Assembly: GCA_002490465.1 (NCBI GenBank)
Contig: DKUB01000090.1
Span: 1 to 36,791, forward strand
Direction of reading: 5' to 3'
DNA length: 36,791 nt
Origin: Lachnoclostridium sp. UBA7215
Lineage (GTDB): Bacteria > Bacillota > Clostridia > Lachnospirales > Lachnospiraceae
Shown here: in pieces, positions 24,426 through 32,991 of the stretch
Layout: every line of letters begins with the position of its first letter
Position numbering within the stretch: the first letter of the stretch is position 1
The notes under the pieces: generated by a model
Seen by the model: the letters and a program-made list of their open reading frames with translations, nothing else
The model's database searches: none
Told to the model about the DNA's origin: nothing
Made by a program: the position numbers and the translations under genes

Positions 24426-25028
24426 ATGCCGCCAAAAGCGAAAGTCACAAGAGATATGGTTGTTGCCGCTGCATTTGAAATTGCCCGTAAAACAGGCGTA
24501 GATAATATCAATGCAAGAACAGTAGCCCAAAAACTAAATTGTTCCACACAGCCTGTCATGTACCATTTTGCAACGATTGAAGAATTAAAAAGGGCTGTTT
24601 ACGAAAAAACAAATGAATATCATACCGAATATTTGATGAATATTTCAGAGGCACGGGAAGATGTTATGCTTGGAATTGGGTTGAATTATATTCGTTTTGC
24701 GGTTGAGGAACCTAATTTGTTTCGCTTCCTTTTTCAATCGGGATTCGCGGTTGAAAGCAATCTGCTAGAAATGATAAATTCGGAGGAGCTCACACCTGTT
24801 CTTTCTGTCATGCAGGAAGAAATGAATAAAAACACAGAACAGACAAAAGAAGTTTTTGTAACTCTTGCGTTATTTGTTCATGGATATGCCAGTATCATTG
24901 CCAACAATTCATTAGAATATGATGAAGAACTTATAGCGAAGCATTTGAAACGGGTGTATGCAGGTGCGATATTAGCTTTACAGGAGGAAAATCCTCCAAA
25001 GGAGGAATATCCTCCAAAGGAGGATTGA
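24426..25028 (+). CDS. TetR/AcrR family transcriptional regulator
   Basis: A 200-residue regulator. The helix-turn-helix is in residues 10-55 (VVAAAFEIARKTGVDNINARTVAQKLNCSTQPVMYHFATIEELK), with the family's usual position near the N-terminus; the helical remainder is the ligand and dimer domain. AAGGAG precedes the ATG. It overlies a consensus promoter with a palindrome and is followed one base later by a CPBP protease gene, so the two form an operon. The last codons spell a low-complexity tail (two PPKE repeats) that results from the repeat array at 24983-25024 and probably has no protein function of its own. The inducer is unknown. Confidence 0.9.
   Translation: MPPKAKVTRDMVVAAAFEIARKTGVDNINARTVAQKLNCSTQPVMYHFATIEELKRAVYEKTNEYHTEYLMNISEAREDVMLGIGLNYIRFAVEEPNLFRFLFQSGFAVESNLLEMINSEELTPVLSVMQEEMNKNTEQTKEVFVTLALFVHGYASIIANNSLEYDEELIAKHLKRVYAGAILALQEENPPKEEYPPKED
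24983..25024 (+). repeat. Alternating GGAGGA/TCCTCC array at the gene junction
   Basis: Five 6-mers alternate, each separated by three A/T bases: GGAGGA 24983-24988, TCCTCC 24992-24997, GGAGGA 25001-25006, TCCTCC 25010-25015 and GGAGGA 25019-25024. The last copy contains the ribosome site of the CPBP gene (ATG at 25030). Any TCCTCC can pair with either adjacent GGAGGA, giving mutually exclusive short hairpins that hide or expose the ribosome site. The array is translated as the TetR C-terminal tail, so a ribosome finishing TetR would open it (translational coupling). Confidence 0.8.
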
Positions 25029-25029
25029 A

Positions 25030-25761
25030 ATGAAAAAGTTATACGAGAAAAGCGAACTTACCTTTGCGATTGTCTGGATTGTGATTTATTGTGTCCTGCA
25101 ATCCTTAGCCAATCCACTCAATGAGAAAATCGGAATTGAATACTCTGCAAGTGCTGCCTTCTGTATCTTACAAACCGTTATCCTTTTTGCTTTTATTCGG
25201 AATAACGGTTTAATGAAGAGATACGGGCTTTGTAAATCCCCCATATCTGCCTGCCATTTCCTTTACTATGTGCCGCTGATGCTCTTAGCAACAGGAAATC
25301 TTTGGAACGGAGCTGCGTTCAATTATCCGTTGGCAGACACGGTCTGTCGAATTGTGGGTATGCTTTGCGTTGGTTTTGTAGAAGAAGTGATTTTTAGAGG
25401 CTTTCTTTTTAGGGCAATGGAGAAAGATAACGTAAAATCCGCAATCATCGTTTCAAGCGTAACTTTTGGTATAGGACATATGGTGAACTTGGTAAACGGT
25501 AGTGGAATGGATTTAGTAAGCAATTTTTGTCAGGTTATCTTTGCGGTGGCCATTGGTTTTCTGTTTGTAACGGTATTCTATCGTGGAGGAAGCCTGATGC
25601 CCTGTATTATTACCCACTCTGCCATTAATACACTCAGTACTTTTGCGAATGGAGCAGGTTTTACGGCAGCAAAGCAAATCATTCATTGCTTAATTATGAC
25701 TGTGATTACTGTCGTTTACACCTTTATTCTTGTAAAAACGCTTCCGAAAAAGCAGAGTTGA
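25030..25761 (+). CDS. CPBP family intramembrane glutamic protease
   Basis: A 243-residue multi-pass membrane protein of the CPBP (Abi/CaaX protease) family. The motifs are EEVIFRG (E118, E119, R123), FGIGH (H150) and HSAIN (H196, N200), in helices expected to form the active site within the membrane. Family members act in prenyl-protein processing, bacteriocin immunity or maturation, or signalling; no bacteriocin gene is nearby. It is coupled to the TetR gene by one intergenic base, and its ribosome site is part of the alternating repeat array, so its translation may be controlled by that structure. Confidence 0.9.
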   Translation: MKKLYEKSELTFAIVWIVIYCVLQSLANPLNEKIGIEYSASAAFCILQTVILFAFIRNNGLMKRYGLCKSPISACHFLYYVPLMLLATGNLWNGAAFNYPLADTVCRIVGMLCVGFVEEVIFRGFLFRAMEKDNVKSAIIVSSVTFGIGHMVNLVNGSGMDLVSNFCQVIFAVAIGFLFVTVFYRGGSLMPCIITHSAINTLSTFANGAGFTAAKQIIHCLIMTVITVVYTFILVKTLPKKQS

Positions 25762-25840
25762 AAACGTTCCTCTTTATTTCCTTACCGCTACAATTCGAGC
25801 GTTAAAAGTGTTGCGGGTAGTATGAGTGAATATGTAGACA

Positions 25841-26131
25841 TTAAGATTTAGCTTCTGGAATGAAAAGTGACATATCCACTTTTTCTAATAAGTCAAGAGG
25901 GAGACATTTTTTAATAATATTAATGTTGCCGTTTCTAAAAGTAAGCTCGGTATATATATCCTGTCGGATTGGTTTGCGAAAGATGGCGAAAATTTTTCCG
26001 GGTGGTTTTGGGATAATATTGCGGATATCTTCTTTGAGAATGGTATTTGGTATGTATTCGTTTCCATGAAAAATCAGTCCTAAGCATGCGGTGGTGGTGC
26101 CGGCAATTTTCTCTCCTATAGTAATGTGAGT
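25841..26131 (-). pseudogene. Decayed gene fragment, possibly a nuclease-toxin-like protein C-terminus
   Basis: On the minus strand a 96-codon frame is open between two stops without a convincing start codon. Its translation contains EKIAGTTTACLGLIFHG and YIPNTILKEDIRNIIPKP, then IFAIFRKPIRQDIYTEL, which reads like a genuine protein and not like random sequence. The pattern resembles the C-terminal part of PBECR-type (phage barnase/EndoU-like) nuclease proteins, but this is from memory and weak. A further short frame upstream (IDELQAYHVIDRSF, about 26138-26195) is in another frame, suggesting a frameshifted, truncated gene. The plus-strand frame 25860-26069 covers the same bases and looks like its shadow. 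Confidence 0.4.
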
Positions 26132-26382
26132 TTATTCACATGGGAATTTGAAAGAGCGGTCTATCACATGATAAGCCTGTAGTTCATCTATTGCTTATAG
26201 TATACACAGAAAAGGGGATTATGCAAATGATTTTGTAAAACCATGCATCATTTCATTAGTTTAGTAAAAAACTCTGATGATATATAAGACATATGCTTGG
26301 ATCGGTTTTGGAGGACATGGCAATTCTGAATGTCAGAGGAATTACAAAAAGAGAAAGCAGAGGAAGCAGAGGAGGAAAAAAC
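26132..26382. other. Intergenic stretch before the acetyltransferase gene
   Basis: No complete gene is seen. ATGTGA and TCACAT form an inverted repeat at 26124-26141 across a 6-nt loop, at the edge of the decayed fragment. The end of this stretch is open in frame with the acetyltransferase (from 26293), but that part is purine-rich and lacks a ribosome site, so it is treated as untranslated leader. Confidence 0.4.
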
Positions 26383-26916
26383 ATGATACTGGAAACAGAG
26401 AGATTGTATTTACGGGAAATGATCCAATCTGATTTTAACTCATTATGTAAAATATTGCAGGATGAAGAGACAATGTATGCCTATGAAGGGGCATTCAGTG
26501 ATGCAGAAGCGCAGGAGTGGCTTGACAGGCAGATTTCTCGTTATCAGAAATGGGGCTTTGGTTTGTGGGCAGTTGTCCTGAAAGAGACAGATGAAATGAT
26601 TGGACAATGCGGTCTTACCATGCAGCCATGGAAAGATAGGGAAGTGTTAGAGATTGGCTATCTTTTGCAACGCAGATATTGGCATAAAGGCTATGCCATA
26701 GAAGCTGCCAGGGCGTGCAGGGAATATGCATTTGAAACATTGAAAAGTGAAGAAGTCTGTTCTATTATCAGAGATACAAATACTGCTTCTCAGAATGTAG
26801 CAGTTCGAAACGATATGATAGTAGCGGATTCATGGATAAAACATTATAGGGGTGTGGATATGCTTCATTATCGCTATGTGGTAAAAAATGGCTGGCTGAG
26901 AACCGCAGCCATCTAA
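26383..26916 (+). CDS. GNAT family N-acetyltransferase (RimJ/RimL-like)
   Basis: A 177-residue acetyltransferase. The start ATG 26383 follows AGAGGAGG; the upstream in-frame ATG (26293) has no such site. The protein begins ETERLYLREM, has the acetyl-CoA region EIGYLLQRRYWHKGYAIEAA, and ends with the typical NTASQNVAVRN...WIKHYRGVDMLHYRYVV. This group acetylates protein N-termini, amino sugars or small amines; the substrate is not predictable. It is followed by two hairpins and the convergent chemoreceptor gene, so it appears monocistronic. Confidence 0.85.
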   Translation: MILETERLYLREMIQSDFNSLCKILQDEETMYAYEGAFSDAEAQEWLDRQISRYQKWGFGLWAVVLKETDEMIGQCGLTMQPWKDREVLEIGYLLQRRYWHKGYAIEAARACREYAFETLKSEEVCSIIRDTNTASQNVAVRNDMIVADSWIKHYRGVDMLHYRYVVKNGWLRTAAI

Positions 26917-26933
26917 GAATCGCTTTGCGATTC
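26917..26933. repeat. Short perfect hairpin after the acetyltransferase gene
   Basis: GAATCGC and GCGATTC form a 7-bp stem with a TTT loop, beginning at the base after the stop codon. It lacks a U-tract, so it may protect the 3' end or be a small repeat unit. Confidence 0.5.
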
Positions 26934-26969
26934 CTGCTCCGCGAAAGTCGGAATTTCCTATAAAAGGAA

Positions 26970-27009
26970 CTGGCAAAAGATAATGGTATCTTTTGCCAGA
27001 ATCGTTTTT
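26970..27009. terminator. Bidirectional terminator between convergent genes
   Basis: CTGGCAAAAGATA and TATCTTTTGCCAG make a perfect 13-bp stem with a 4-nt loop. The plus side is followed by CGTTTTTT; the minus side is followed by a weaker T-rich stretch. It sits between the acetyltransferase (plus) and the chemoreceptor (minus) and can serve both. Confidence 0.8.
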
Positions 27010-27015
27010 TCCTGA

Positions 27016-27933
27016 TTATTTGTTGTATTCATCTAACATTGGCGGAATCTGGGACAGCATATTATCCACATCCTCAAACATAGCGCTTTTTGTAGTACCC
27101 AATTTACTGGCCTGATTAATATGCTCGGTAACTTCTTTATATTGATTTTTTGTCTTATCGAAAAAGGTATTCACGGTCTGCAATGCTGTCCGGGAGTCAT
27201 CAATGACATTGGAAATTTCTGATTGTACCGTCGTTGCCCCCTCTGCCGCTTCTGTAATCTGGTCAAACATGTGATAGGTATCATTTACTTTATCAATGCT
27301 TTTCTCCAATGCCAGTTGAGAGGTTTCAATATCAGAGTTTAATTTATCAGTATCCTGTTCTACTTCTGCAATACTGGCTTCCACGGCAGCTACAAGATTT
27401 TTGACCTCATCTGCCAGGTTTTTTACTTCTCCGGCAACCACTGCAAATCCCCTTCCCTGTTGTCCTGCCCTGGCTGCTTCAATGGAAGCGTTTAGTGCAA
27501 GGATATTTGTCTGTTCAGCAATGGATGTAATTTTATTGGTGCATTTTTTGATTTCTGTTACTGCTGTCCGGAAATCATGAAACGTATTCTTCATCTCATC
27601 AAAATGGGATTCTACCTGTAGAGAACTGTTTTTTAAATCTTCTACCTCATCCTGCGCCTGGGTCACAGACTGGGCAATATTACCTTTTACCTGTTCAAAC
27701 TGGCCGGAGACCTGAGTAATACTTGAAAATGTCTCCTCAAAATCCTGTAACGTTTTCTGAAAATTTTCGGATTCTTTCAATACTCCTTTAAATGAGTGAT
27801 TGACCAGGCCCAGCTGGTTCAGGGAATCTACTTCCTTTTGTACCAGTTCCCTTTGATAATCTTTTAAACTATCCATTACATGCGATATGGGATATGTATC
27901 CATTGTATGTTTCTTTTTGTTCTTGAAACTCAT
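27016..27933 (-). CDS. Soluble methyl-accepting chemotaxis protein
   Basis: A 305-residue cytoplasmic receptor without membrane segments. The start ATG 27933 has AAGGAGG upstream; the frame extends ten codons further but would overlap the preceding gene. Most of the protein is coiled coil, with the chemoreceptor tip IAEQTNILALNASIEAARAGQQGRGFAVVAGEVKNLADEV. The N-terminal 90 residues are helical with no known sensor domain. It follows a FIST-domain gene by 13 bp on the same strand, so the FIST protein is a likely sensory partner feeding signal into this receptor. Confidence 0.9.
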   Translation of the reverse strand: MSFKNKKKHTMDTYPISHVMDSLKDYQRELVQKEVDSLNQLGLVNHSFKGVLKESENFQKTLQDFEETFSSITQVSGQFEQVKGNIAQSVTQAQDEVEDLKNSSLQVESHFDEMKNTFHDFRTAVTEIKKCTNKITSIAEQTNILALNASIEAARAGQQGRGFAVVAGEVKNLADEVKNLVAAVEASIAEVEQDTDKLNSDIETSQLALEKSIDKVNDTYHMFDQITEAAEGATTVQSEISNVIDDSRTALQTVNTFFDKTKNQYKEVTEHINQASKLGTTKSAMFEDVDNMLSQIPPMLDEYNK

Positions 27934-27946
27934 TTTTTTATCCTCC

Positions 27947-29002
27947 TTATTCAAATACCACACAAGTCATGGATTGATTGACAAATTGATTGTTATAATG
28001 CTCCCCATATCCTACAAGACCTGTATGGTTACCCAGCGTACTCATTTCGTCCAGGTATTCCTGCATGTAATTATTCTCCGTAAACAGCAAATAGCGGAAC
28101 AGGCAATTTACAGAGAATACCGCAGAGATTTTTTGGAAATCCCGGCGTATCTCCTGTATAGTATTTTTTACAATAGATTTGTAATCTCCTAATTCCAAAA
28201 GAATTAAGACATCGGAATCATTGACCTGACGGAAACATGTCAGAGCATTGCCGCAAACTTCTTTGATAGAAATAATGCAGGTATCATTTCCGTTCAGTTT
28301 TCCAAAAGGATTCTTAAATGTCTGCGTTAATATTTCCTCTTCCGTTACATTAAGAATGCGCTGATATACCTGTTTCGCAGGTTGATTGTTTAATTCTCCC
28401 AATATGTATTCAGATTTATTGGTTTTAGAAGCAATAAATCGATAATTCCCTTTTTGGCGGTAAATATTTTCCTTGTACGCTTTTACTTTTCCATTATTAT
28501 TTTTAACCATGGCGTATGCAACGGCATCTTCATAAACTTTTCCATTTGCAGAGACTTTCCCCGCATCACCGGTTCCGCCTACCAGAGATATTTTCTGGTG
28601 TTTCAATACACTGTAGATTGTGGTTAACACACAGGCGTCATTTCCGGAGCAAAAATCAATACAAATCGTATCTTTTTGTGTACCATTTACATTTTTTACA
28701 TCCTGTTCCAGGCGTTTAATATATTTAACAGGCATTGTAGACGCCTCCTCCAGCACGTTTGCTGCGGCTGTAACGCCATCGTAAAATGCAATGATCCCCA
28801 CACCTTTTTCAACGACTTTATTATCGTAGCTCATCCCAATACAACCAATGCTTGGGACTTTGGGATAAAGTGCCTCCAATTTTTTTACATGTGCTTCAAA
28901 CTGCTCACTGTTGGATAACAACATAATTAGCTGAGGGTTATTTAATCCGCAGACTGCTTCCTGCAGATTGCCGCTTTGACTCATACCAAAAAATTGTTTC
29001 AC
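27947..29002 (-). CDS. FIST domain sensory protein (FIST_N + FIST_C)
   Basis: A 351-residue soluble protein with the FIST N and FIST C domains, a predicted small-molecule sensor found with chemoreceptors, kinases and c-di-GMP enzymes. Recognisable parts are GCIGMSYDNKVVEKGVGIIAF in the N domain, LVGGTGDAGK in the middle, and the C-terminal GNHTGLVGYGEHYNNQFVNQSMTCVVF. The start is GTG, with GGGGAGG upstream. It is the first gene of a two-gene unit with the soluble chemoreceptor. Amino-acid-like ligands have been proposed for the domain; none can be assigned here. A TATAAT lies on the minus strand at 29055-29060 with a weak -35. Confidence 0.88.
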   Translation of the reverse strand: MKQFFGMSQSGNLQEAVCGLNNPQLIMLLSNSEQFEAHVKKLEALYPKVPSIGCIGMSYDNKVVEKGVGIIAFYDGVTAAANVLEEASTMPVKYIKRLEQDVKNVNGTQKDTICIDFCSGNDACVLTTIYSVLKHQKISLVGGTGDAGKVSANGKVYEDAVAYAMVKNNNGKVKAYKENIYRQKGNYRFIASKTNKSEYILGELNNQPAKQVYQRILNVTEEEILTQTFKNPFGKLNGNDTCIISIKEVCGNALTCFRQVNDSDVLILLELGDYKSIVKNTIQEIRRDFQKISAVFSVNCLFRYLLFTENNYMQEYLDEMSTLGNHTGLVGYGEHYNNQFVNQSMTCVVFE

Positions 29003-29261
29003 AGTAATATCCTCCCCGGTTTCATATTTTTTTAGTATTCTTATCGCTTTGATAATTATATGATATTTTGGAGAATAAGAAAAGGTATAAATTGAAATTT
29101 TATATGGATCAATGTACAGGCCACTAAAAAATGTGATAAAGCCCGTTTATTCCAAAATATAAATAAAGTTATCCAGGAAAAGGGAATTAAGCGGAGGAAT
29201 AAGTGCAGATGGATTTGGATTGCAGAAGAAACCTCATTGCCGGCATTTTTAGGCTAAAAAG

Positions 29262-29978
29262 TTACTCTGAATGGTGTAACATTATATTATTTGCAAGATT
29301 AGTGAAAACACTTTTGTATTTATCATTTTTATGAAAGGCTGCATAGTATGTGACATTTGCATTCGAATCCGTAATAGGTATCCGGATGCGGGTTTCAGGA
29401 ATTTCATTGATTTGATCGGAGAGATTAGTAGTAAAACAGGGCAGGGCTGATTCACGAATAAGTTCCTGCAGCGAAAATCGGTCAGGTTGTACCAGATGCT
29501 CCTTTAGAAATGGAATACAGCAGTAATCTTCTGAGGAAAGTGTCTCTGTCAGGATTGCCATCAGACAATTGCCGGATTTTAAATCATTAAGGACATCCAT
29601 GCTGCTTTTTATGGAAGAAGACACTGTCATGTCGGGAAATTCAGAAGTCAGGGCAGGAAGTAAGTACCATAAAGGGGCAGGCGCACAGGAACTAACGGTG
29701 ATTGTATGCAGTTTTGCGTCAAAATCACGGACATATTGTAATGTCTGTTCGGCATTTTTTAAGAGATGTCCCGCATATTCAACAGCTTTCCATCCGGTTT
29801 CATTCAGTGAAATATGGTTTTTACTACGGCAGAACAGGGGGACGCCAAATGTATCCTCCAGATGCTGCATAGTTCTTGTAATCGTTGGCTGGGAAATATG
29901 CAGGTTTTCAGCAGCTTTCGACAGCCTTCCGCAGTCTGCAAAGGCAATAAGCTGTTCTAATTCCAATAGGTTTAACAT
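29262..29978 (-). CDS. LysR family transcriptional regulator
   Basis: A 238-residue LysR protein from ATG 29978 (GAGGAG upstream). The winged helix is in residues 1-60 (LIAFADCGRLSKAAENLHISQPTITRTMQHLE, then VPLFCRSKNHISLNETG). The effector domain is shorter than the usual total of about 290-300 residues, as in a compact Clostridia group, so it may hold a reduced ligand pocket. It diverges from an aldo/keto reductase gene with a shared 120-bp upstream region, which is the classic layout for a LysR regulator and its target. Confidence 0.88.
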   Translation of the reverse strand: MLNLLELEQLIAFADCGRLSKAAENLHISQPTITRTMQHLEDTFGVPLFCRSKNHISLNETGWKAVEYAGHLLKNAEQTLQYVRDFDAKLHTITVSSCAPAPLWYLLPALTSEFPDMTVSSSIKSSMDVLNDLKSGNCLMAILTETLSSEDYCCIPFLKEHLVQPDRFSLQELIRESALPCFTTNLSDQINEIPETRIRIPITDSNANVTYYAAFHKNDKYKSVFTNLANNIMLHHSE

Positions 29979-30030
29979 ATTTAACAACTCCTCACTATTC
30001 GTTTTGTGAAATCTGAATTTCATTATTCTT

Positions 30031-30059
30031 ATTGTACTTTTTTTATGTCCGGTTGTAAA
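30031..30059 (-). promoter_or_regulatory. Promoter of the LysR gene
   Basis: On the minus strand TTTACA and TACAAT are separated by 17 nt. The element lies within the divergent region 29979-30098 upstream of the aldo/keto reductase, so LysR binding here could affect both genes. Confidence 0.6.
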
Positions 30060-30098
30060 CTGTAAAAAAAGAAACCAAAGGAAAGGAAGGATGTAAAG

Positions 30099-30938
30099 AT
30101 GGAATATGTAACGTTAAGTAATGGGGTAAAGATGCCGAAATTGGGTTATGGTGTGTACCAGACACCAACGGAGGAAACGGAGCGTTGTGTACGGGAAGCA
30201 ATTGATGTGGGTTATCGGAGCATCGATACTGCACAGGCATATGGAAATGAGGAGGGCGTTGGAAATGCGTTGGTAAAATGTGGGCTTCCGAGGGAGGAGT
30301 TTTTTATTACCACAAAGGTTTGGATTTCCAATGCCGGATATGAGAAAGCAAAAGTATCTATTGAAGAATCATTAAAAAAGCTACAGACAGATTATATTGA
30401 CCTTCTCCTGATACATCAGCCTTTTGGGGATTATTATGGAACTTACCGGGCGATGGAAGAGGCGTATAAGGAGGAAAAGGTGCGTGCGCTTGGCGTGTCT
30501 AATTTTTATCCGGACCGTTTTCTGGATATGCACCATTTTTCAGAAATTAAGCCTGCAGTAAACCAGGTGGAAACACATGTGTTCTGCCAGCAGACAGCAG
30601 CAAAAGAGTATATGAAAAAGTATGGCACGCAGATTATGTCATGGGGTCCATTTGCAGAGGGAAAGAATGATTATTTTAATAATCCGGTATTGAAAAAGAT
30701 TGGTGAAAAGCATAAGAAATCAGTTGCACAGGTAGCGCTTCGTTTTTTGTTGCAGAGTGATGTTGTTCTGATTCCGAAATCCACCCACAAAAACCGTATG
30801 GAAGAAAATTTCAATATCTTTCATTTTGCTTTGGATGCCGGGGATATGAAAGAAATCGGGAGCCTTGATACTGGAGAGAGCTTATTCTTTTCACATTACG
30901 ATCCGAAGACGGTGGAATGGTTTATGACGATAGTATAA
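30099..30938 (+). CDS. Aldo/keto reductase
   Basis: A 279-residue NADPH-dependent oxidoreductase of the AKR superfamily, close to the 2,5-diketo-gluconate reductase group in length. The catalytic tetrad fits D43, Y48, K73 and H106 (SIDTAQAYGNE, TTKVW, LIHQP). The cofactor-binding segment LIPKSTHKNRMEENF is present near the C-terminus. AAAGGAAGG precedes the ATG. It is divergent from the LysR gene and followed by a terminator, so it is a single-gene unit, probably under LysR control. The carbonyl substrate is unknown. Confidence 0.92.
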   Translation: MEYVTLSNGVKMPKLGYGVYQTPTEETERCVREAIDVGYRSIDTAQAYGNEEGVGNALVKCGLPREEFFITTKVWISNAGYEKAKVSIEESLKKLQTDYIDLLLIHQPFGDYYGTYRAMEEAYKEEKVRALGVSNFYPDRFLDMHHFSEIKPAVNQVETHVFCQQTAAKEYMKKYGTQIMSWGPFAEGKNDYFNNPVLKKIGEKHKKSVAQVALRFLLQSDVVLIPKSTHKNRMEENFNIFHFALDAGDMKEIGSLDTGESLFFSHYDPKTVEWFMTIV

Positions 30939-30993
30939 TAAAAATGCTGTTAGGACAAATGAAATGACGTAGGCAGGAAGTAAAAAATGTCAA

Positions 30994-31022
30994 GGGGTAT
31001 GTAACAGCATACCTCTTTTTTT
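30994..31022 (+). terminator. Terminator after the aldo/keto reductase gene
   Basis: GGTATG and CATACC form a stem around a 6-nt loop, extended by partly paired GG/TC, and followed by a run CTTTTTTT. It lies 56 bp after the stop codon. Confidence 0.75.
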
Positions 31023-31228
31023 ATGTGAATAAAAATTTACTCGTATGTATAAGCATTTTGAAAAGTGGGTTCTTATGGTTGAAAAAAGGCCAAAATAATT
31101 GCAAAAACAGGCTGACTTATGAAACAGAGGTGATTTGCCGATATATTATTAAAATGTTGTTTGAGGAAAATGATTATTTTACACAACTGAAAGTTATGGG
31201 TGATGAAACAGAAAAGGAGACCAGGAAG

Positions 31229-32920
31229 ATGATTCGATTAATTAGAAATTTAAAAATCAGATTCAAACTTTATATTCTCATAGGAGTTGCACTGATAGGT
31301 ATGCTTATTATCGGAGGCATGTCATTTAATCTTATGGGGCAGATGAATGAAATGACAAATGATATTTCAACAAGCTGGCTTCCGAGTATTGATATAGCAA
31401 GGGACTTGAGTTATACGCTTTCAAATATTCGCCTGAATGAATTAGGATATCTTACCGCAGTTTCTGATGATGTAGAAAAATCCAGCCTTCAGTATCTCGA
31501 AAGTGAAAAAAAAGATATAGAAACCCTCTTAACTACATATGGGAATTTAATTGACGAAGAAGAAAGAGAATTCTATAATAATGCAACGAATCTCTGGACA
31601 CAGTACAACGAAGCAGATAAAGAAATGATGGCATTATTCAAACAGGGGCGTGTGAAAGATGCCCGTGCTATCCTGGAAGGTAAATGTGTTGATTTATACA
31701 ATTCTCTAAACAGTGCCTTTAACGATATCAATACCTACAATACAGAGGGCAGTGACGATGCCGCGAAGGAAAGTGATTCTCTTTACAAAACTGCAACCAA
31801 CCGCATGACGATAGTTATTATTGTTATAATTCTGGTGGGAGTTTTCTTCTCGTTTGTCATCATTCGCATGATAAAGATTCCTATTTCCGAAATCCAGAAT
31901 GCAGCTATCAAAATGGCAGCGGGGGATTTGGATGTAGACATTTCTTATACCTCTAAGGATGAATTGGGAGTACTCGCTACACAGGTACGCAGATTAATCC
32001 ATAAACTTCAGGTTATTATTGATGATGAGAATAAATTTCTTGCTAAAATGGCTGACGGAGACTTTACGGTGGATTCTGTCTGTGAAGAAGAATATACAGG
32101 TGGTTTCTATCCGCTGCTTGTTTCTTTCCGGGGCATTGCAGAAAAGCTCAATGATACGATGCTGCAGATTAGCCAAAGTTCCACTCAGGTTGCAAGCGGA
32201 GCGGAACAGGTATCTACTGGCGCCCAGGCTCTTGCTCAGGGAGCAACTGAGCAGGCAGGTTCCGTGCAGGAACTTGCTGCTACTATTAATGAAATCTCCA
32301 ACAAGATAAACCAGAATGCAGATAATGCACGACAGGCCAATGAAACAGCAGGCTGTGTCAGCACAGAGATGAATGAGAGCAACGAAAAAATGCAGCAGAT
32401 GATTCAGGCAATGGATGATATTAACAACAGTTCCAGTGAGATTGGCAAAATTATTAAGACAATTGAAGATATTGCTTTCCAGACCAATATCCTTGCGATT
32501 AACGCTGCTGTGGAGGCTGCCCGGGCAGGGGTGGCCGGAAAAGGGTTTGCCGTAGTAGCTGATGAAGTCCGCAATCTGGCAAGCAAAAGCGCAAAGGCTT
32601 CTGAGAACATCTCTGTTTTAATTGAAGATTCTTTAAAGGTAGTAGGAAATGGTACTCAGATTGTTGACGCAACAGCGCAGTCCCTGCTTCAGGCAGTAAA
32701 TGACGTAAACGAAATGACAGGTGTTATCGGACAAATCTCAGAGGCCAGCAGCCAGCAGGCTGATTCCATTACTCAGGTTATGACGGGAATTGAACAGATT
32801 TCCGATGTTGTACAGACAAATTCAGCAACTGCGGAAGAAAGTGCAGCGGCAAGCGAAGAATTATCCAGCCAGTCACAGCTTATGAAAGGGCTCGTGGGAC
32901 AGTTTAAGTTAAAAAGTTAG
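31229..32920 (+). CDS. Transmembrane methyl-accepting chemotaxis protein (4HB sensor)
   Basis: A 563-residue receptor. The start is placed at ATG 31229, where AAGGAG lies upstream and the protein begins directly before the first membrane helix (about 13-33); the frame is open from 31025 but that part lacks a ribosome site. Order: membrane helix, four-helix-bundle-type extracellular domain (about 35-185), second helix (about 192-212), HAMP, a HAMP-like linker with PLLVSFRGIAEKLNDTM, then the long signalling coiled coil with tip IAFQTNILAINAAVEAARAGVAGKGFAVVADEVRNLA. The ligand is unknown. A kinase gene follows 71 bp downstream. Confidence 0.92.
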   Translation: MIRLIRNLKIRFKLYILIGVALIGMLIIGGMSFNLMGQMNEMTNDISTSWLPSIDIARDLSYTLSNIRLNELGYLTAVSDDVEKSSLQYLESEKKDIETLLTTYGNLIDEEEREFYNNATNLWTQYNEADKEMMALFKQGRVKDARAILEGKCVDLYNSLNSAFNDINTYNTEGSDDAAKESDSLYKTATNRMTIVIIVIILVGVFFSFVIIRMIKIPISEIQNAAIKMAAGDLDVDISYTSKDELGVLATQVRRLIHKLQVIIDDENKFLAKMADGDFTVDSVCEEEYTGGFYPLLVSFRGIAEKLNDTMLQISQSSTQVASGAEQVSTGAQALAQGATEQAGSVQELAATINEISNKINQNADNARQANETAGCVSTEMNESNEKMQQMIQAMDDINNSSSEIGKIIKTIEDIAFQTNILAINAAVEAARAGVAGKGFAVVADEVRNLASKSAKASENISVLIEDSLKVVGNGTQIVDATAQSLLQAVNDVNEMTGVIGQISEASSQQADSITQVMTGIEQISDVVQTNSATAEESAAASEELSSQSQLMKGLVGQFKLKS

Positions 32921-32991
32921 TGATATGTTCAAGGACTTAAATGACGTGTTTTACGAAAGTCATGGGATAGTATTAGTATATGGAGAGCGCA

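Noticed and set aside
24340..25770. TetR-CPBP unit as a mobile element
   Set aside because: No integrase, transposase, direct repeats or terminal inverted repeats were found at its borders; a bordering decayed gene alone is not enough.
25860..26069. Plus-strand frame of 69 codons after the CPBP gene
   Set aside because: No ribosome site, and the minus strand of the same bases reads more like real protein.
31137..31144. GCCGATAT, resembling a sigma-28 -10 element upstream of the transmembrane chemoreceptor
   Set aside because: No TAAA lies at the required distance of about 15 nt upstream; the nearest GAAA is too close.
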